Positions 61,513-64,000 of a stretch of DNA of 64,000 nucleotides are shown in pieces. The notes beneath the pieces are model-generated. The model was not told where the DNA came from, searched no databases, and saw nothing but the letters and a program-made list of their open reading frames with translations. Source of the DNA: an uncultured Cytophagaceae bacterium (GTDB taxonomy: Bacteria; Bacteroidota; Bacteroidia; Cytophagales; Spirosomataceae). Each line of letters begins with the position of its first letter. Position 1 is the stretch's first letter. The stretch lies in NCBI GenBank assembly GCA_903898715.1, contig CAIUGL010000077.1, positions 21,336 through 85,335 of the forward strand, in the 5' to 3' direction. A program made the position numbers and the translations under genes.

Positions 61513-62184
61513 CTAGATCCCTGCGGTCAACTCAATTTTACCACCTTCGCACTTCAAGAATTTACCAGGTATTTGGCGCATGGTATTATAATCGTGGCTT
61601 GCCATGATGATCGCTGTTCCTTGTGCCGTTAATTCTTTGAATAAGTGCATGATTTCCAACGAAACCTCTGGGTCTAGATGACCTGTGGGCTCATCGGCCA
61701 ATAGCAATTGAGGTTTATTTAAGATGGCACGCGCAATACAGATGCGTTGTTGTTCACCGCCAGATAATTTGTGAACGCGTTTGTGAATGGCATTTGACAT
61801 ACCTACACGAGCAAGCACATCTTCGATACGTGATTTAATTTCTGCTTCATCCGTATGCCCCGTTGCCTCAAGCACAAACGAAAGATTTTTTTCTACGTTG
61901 CGATCGGTAAGTAACTGGAAATCTTGAAAAACAAATCCCAGTTTACGGCGCAAAAACGGAATATCCTTGCGCTTGATGGTGGCCAAATCATAGCCAACAA
62001 CTTGTGCTTGACCTTCATCGATGGCTAACTCAGCAAAGATTGACTTAAAAAATGTACTTTTCCCACTACCGGTCCGACCGATCAAATAATAAAAATCACC
62101 TGCCTCAACTGAAAGATTGATATCCGTTAAGGTTGGGATTCCTTCATGGGAAATACTTACGTGTTCAAAAGACAAGATCGACAT
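61513..62184 (-). CDS. ftsE: FtsE-like ABC transporter ATPase
   Basis: A 223-residue ABC ATPase with Walker A GRTGSGKST, signature KLSGGEQQR and Walker B LLLADEPTGHLD. The pattern FYYLIGRTGSGKSTFFKSIF and FVFQDFQLLTDRNVEKNL matches FtsE, which with FtsX activates cell-wall hydrolases at the septum. No ftsX is adjacent, so the pairing must be made elsewhere. LolD-like or MacB-like ATPases are the alternative. It lies four bases after talC. Confidence 0.85.
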   Translation of the reverse strand: MSILSFEHVSISHEGIPTLTDINLSVEAGDFYYLIGRTGSGKSTFFKSIFAELAIDEGQAQVVGYDLATIKRKDIPFLRRKLGFVFQDFQLLTDRNVEKNLSFVLEATGHTDEAEIKSRIEDVLARVGMSNAIHKRVHKLSGGEQQRICIARAILNKPQLLLADEPTGHLDPEVSLEIMHLFKELTAQGTAIIMASHDYNTMRQIPGKFLKCEGGKIELTAGI

Positions 62185-62188
62185 AGAC

Positions 62189-62845
62189 TTATGAATTTGC
62201 TTTGGCGTGATCAGCTAAGAAAGTGGCAAGGCCAGAATCTGTCAATGGGTGTTTTGAAAGTGCTAAAATGGCCGACAAAGGACCTGTCATCACATCAGCA
62301 GCAGCTTCCGCGCATTTAATGATGTGCATTGGATGACGAACAGATGCCGCAAGGATTTGGGTATCAAATTCGTAGTTATCGTAGATCAAACGAATTTGCT
62401 CGATCAATTCAATCCCGTCGAACGAAATATCGTCTAAACGACCGATGAACGGAGAAACGTAAGTAGCCCCTGCTTTCGCAGCTAAAAGCGCTTGTCCTGC
62501 AGAGAAAACTAACGTACAATTTGTTTTGATACCGCGATCAGAGAAATATTTCAACGCTTTGATACCGTCTTTGATCATTGGAATTTTTACGACGATTTTT
62601 TCGTCTAATTCAGCTAATTCTTCGCCTTCGCGAATCATACCTTCGAAATCTGTAGCAATTACTTCGGCTGAAACATCGCCATCGACGATATCACAAATAG
62701 CCTTATAGTGGCGTAAAACATTATCTTTTCCACTAATACCTTCTTTTGCCATTAACGATGGATTGGTTGTAACCCCATCCAAAACCCCAAGATCTTGGGC
62801 TTCCTTAATTTGTGCCAAATTTGCTGTATCAATAAAAAATTTCAT
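62189..62845 (-). CDS. Fructose-6-phosphate aldolase/transaldolase-like protein
   Basis: A 218-residue small TIM barrel of the FSA/TalC type. Start [20 protein letters not shown] and [16 protein letters not shown], the Schiff-base lysine Lys87 in KIVVKIPM, and [20 protein letters not shown], then [11 protein letters not shown]. It may act as transaldolase in the pentose phosphate pathway or as fructose-6-phosphate aldolase. It starts 21 bases after the SRP RNA terminator. Confidence 0.93.
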   Translation of the reverse strand: MKFFIDTANLAQIKEAQDLGVLDGVTTNPSLMAKEGISGKDNVLRHYKAICDIVDGDVSAEVIATDFEGMIREGEELAELDEKIVVKIPMIKDGIKALKYFSDRGIKTNCTLVFSAGQALLAAKAGATYVSPFIGRLDDISFDGIELIEQIRLIYDNYEFDTQILAASVRHPMHIIKCAEAAADVMTGPLSAILALSKHPLTDSGLATFLADHAKANS

Positions 62846-62866
62846 GCTTGTACGATTTAGATGAAC

Positions 62867-62952
62867 AAAAAAATGGCAAATTCACCGCTACGACCTACCT
62901 ACCCTTGCTTCGATCAAGACCTGGGGGATTCAGAGGGAGCTGGTAATTTGCC
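62867..62952 (-). ncRNA. ffs: Signal recognition particle RNA (bacterial small SRP, 4.5S-like)
   Basis: On the minus strand an RNA of about 78 nt is bounded by complementary ends (GGCAAATT at 62945-62952 with AATTTGCC at 62875-62882) followed by a T run. The middle carries the SRP domain IV signature CCCAGG ... GAAGCAAGGGTA, with CC/GG rod pairing on both sides. A promoter sits directly ahead (TTTTG at 62984-62988 and CATCTTTG at 62957-62964). The apical loop between CAGG and GAAGCA is UCUUGAUC and not GGAA. It is shorter than most SRP RNAs. Confidence 0.8.
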
Positions 62953-62956
62953 GTTG

Positions 62957-62988
62957 CAAAGATGCGACAATCACCGCTTTTTTCAAAA
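62957..62988 (-). promoter_or_regulatory. Promoter for the SRP RNA
   Basis: TTTTG (62984-62988) and CATCTTTG (62957-62964) are spaced by 19 bases on the minus strand. The -7 box has one mismatch from TAnnTTTG, and the RNA 5' end at 62952 falls five bases downstream. Confidence 0.65.
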
Positions 62989-63041
62989 TATATGCCAATA
63001 ATTTCCAATTTGACCGTAACTTTAATGACTTTTCAAAAAAC

Positions 63042-63746
63042 ATGCGATTTACATATTTCTTCCTCCTTTGTTTCCTAGCCCTCTCCTGCTCTTCTGATGC
63101 CGATTCATGGCTTGAAGAAGCTAAAAAACGTTTAAAAGCTGGTGAAACAGTTTCCGCAAAAGAGGCGATTCAAAAAGCGATTGAGAAAAATCCGGGTTTA
63201 GCTGAAGCCTATAATCTCCAAGGCGTTATTCTATTTCAAGAAAAAGATTTAGTGGGTGCTGAAGCGCAATACAGAAAAGCGATTTCGTTAAAGCCTTCGC
63301 TGGTGCAAGCGCAACTCAACCTAGGAGCTTTATTGATGGAAAACGGAAAATGGAAAGAAGCATTTGAACCTACGAATAAGGCCGTGACGCTTCAACCAGA
63401 TTCGAGTGCAGGGTATCTTCAACGCGGCATTGTACTGGCTGCTTTAGGAAAACCCGCTGAGGCTAAAGCTGATTTTACAGCTTGTCTAAAAATTGCACCT
63501 AACGACATAAATGCCCACTATAACCGAGGAAACATCTTTTTCCAAGAGTTAAATTATCCCGAAGCCATTCGAGATTTCGAAGCAAGCGTGGGCGTAGATC
63601 CTGAATTTGCCAAAGGTTACTATGCCTTAGGCCTATCCTATTACTATTTTAAGCAAAAAGATAAAGCCTGCTTAGCGCTCCAACAAGCTAAAAAACTAAA
63701 GTATCCAGGCGCATCACAAGCAGTGAAAAGCTTGTGTGACGAATAA
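63042..63746 (+). CDS. Tetratricopeptide repeat lipoprotein
   Basis: A 234-residue protein with a lipoprotein signal (FLLCFLALSC, lipid attachment at Cys16) and about five TPR units (for example AYNLQGVILFQEKDLVGAEA and GYYALGLSYYYFKQKDKACL). It is probably anchored in the outer membrane or inner membrane facing the periplasm, as a scaffold. No partner is evident. The next gene begins 11 bases on. Confidence 0.85.
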   Translation: MRFTYFFLLCFLALSCSSDADSWLEEAKKRLKAGETVSAKEAIQKAIEKNPGLAEAYNLQGVILFQEKDLVGAEAQYRKAISLKPSLVQAQLNLGALLMENGKWKEAFEPTNKAVTLQPDSSAGYLQRGIVLAALGKPAEAKADFTACLKIAPNDINAHYNRGNIFFQELNYPEAIRDFEASVGVDPEFAKGYYALGLSYYYFKQKDKACLALQQAKKLKYPGASQAVKSLCDE

Positions 63747-63757
63747 TTAAACGGACT

Positions 63758-64000
63758 ATGAAACAAACCTTATTTATTTCTGGAATCCTATTTACAATCA
63801 TTTTTACCCTTTTTGCCTATTGGCAATTAAATGATCCGGACCCGATTCTTTGGGTTCCCGTGTATGGCTCCGTCGTATATGTTTCGGCTCAGGCTATCCG
63901 TGGAAAAGTTAATCGTGAATTGATCAGCGTCCTTTTTGTATTAAGCCTCATGGCCGGCATTCAGCTTTGGAGCGAAATGACTGCATGGGAAGGATTTATG
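63758..64000 (+). CDS. TMEM220-like membrane protein, N-terminal part
   Basis: The ATG at 63758 opens a frame that continues past the window edge (81 codons visible). It has an N-terminal membrane helix (FISGILFTIIFTLFAYWQL), then NDPDPILWVPVYG and further hydrophobic segments. The QxNDPDP motif is typical of the transmembrane 220 family, which has no known function. The remainder lies beyond the window. Confidence 0.7.
   Translation, partial: MKQTLFISGILFTIIFTLFAYWQLNDPDPILWVPVYGSVVYVSAQAIRGKVNRELISVLFVLSLMAGIQLWSEMTAWEGFM

Overview
The window reads as a continuous stretch of core chromosome from a member of the Bacteroidota, most likely a Cytophagales-type aquatic bacterium. Family-level placement is inference. 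The support is direct: many start regions carry the Bacteroidota -7 promoter element TAnnTTTG, there is an Oar-like TonB receptor with a carboxypeptidase-regulatory N-domain, a PorX-type response regulator with a PglZ domain (type IX secretion control), rpsU next to a Xer recombinase, a fused thrA, and several families largely seen in this phylum (DUF3078, the TIGR02757-like protein). DNA is AT-rich and densely packed. I see no rRNA, tRNA, CRISPR array, prophage or insertion sequence.

Layout. 1-5.2 kb: end of a LysM protein, two methyltransferases, AlkB-like repair, RlmB, an SDR dehydrogenase, peptidyl-tRNA hydrolase and an orphan secreted protein. 5.4-16.3 kb: metG, rpsU-xer, thrA-thrB, exbB-exbD-DUF421, a Ppx/GppA protein and a TPR protein. 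16.4-24.7 kb: an M16 protease, then the SUF iron-sulfur operon (sufC-sufD-sufS-sufE-sufT-bacilliredoxin) divergent from a SufA/IscA-type gene, with no sufB, then maf. 24.8-26.6 kb: MarR regulator, YceI protein and nitroreductase behind a promoter that contains a perfect palindrome. 26.7-27.6 kb: a compact accessory locus with two 58-residue double-glycine-leader peptides, a YbaB-like protein and a convergent XRE regulator. This is the best candidate for an undescribed system here. 27.7-39.8 kb: cca and tsaC divergent from argS, then gpx, menA, TPR, AMP nucleosidase, a solo PD-(D/E)xK domain overlapping pafA, and the UDP-xylose pair ugd-uxs. 40-43.3 kb: the TonB receptor. 43.5-47.7 kb: a tightly overlapping run selD-hydrolase-RsmI-like-MBL-pssA-purS. 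47.7-55 kb: CoA-binding protein, NUMOD4/HNH protein, metH-metF, kdsB and a poorly known protein. 55-64 kb: a LysM/DPBB protein, a 53-residue membrane peptide, the TIGR02757-like protein, mutarotase, DUF3078, a second Ppx/GppA, a degenerate HesB protein, porX, ftsE, talC, the SRP RNA, a TPR lipoprotein and a partial TMEM220-like protein.

Genes working together: metH and metF make methionine with folate and B12. The SUF genes build Fe-S clusters, but the scaffold must be completed by a SufB encoded elsewhere. ugd and uxs convert UDP-glucose to UDP-xylose. thrA and thrB take aspartate to O-phosphohomoserine. argS, metG, pth, cca, tsaC and rpsU serve translation, and the SRP RNA serves membrane targeting. 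Regulation is readable in places: several -7 boxes lie so near the start codon that the mRNAs should be leaderless or nearly so, and two divergent promoter regions carry perfect inverted repeats suited to being operators.
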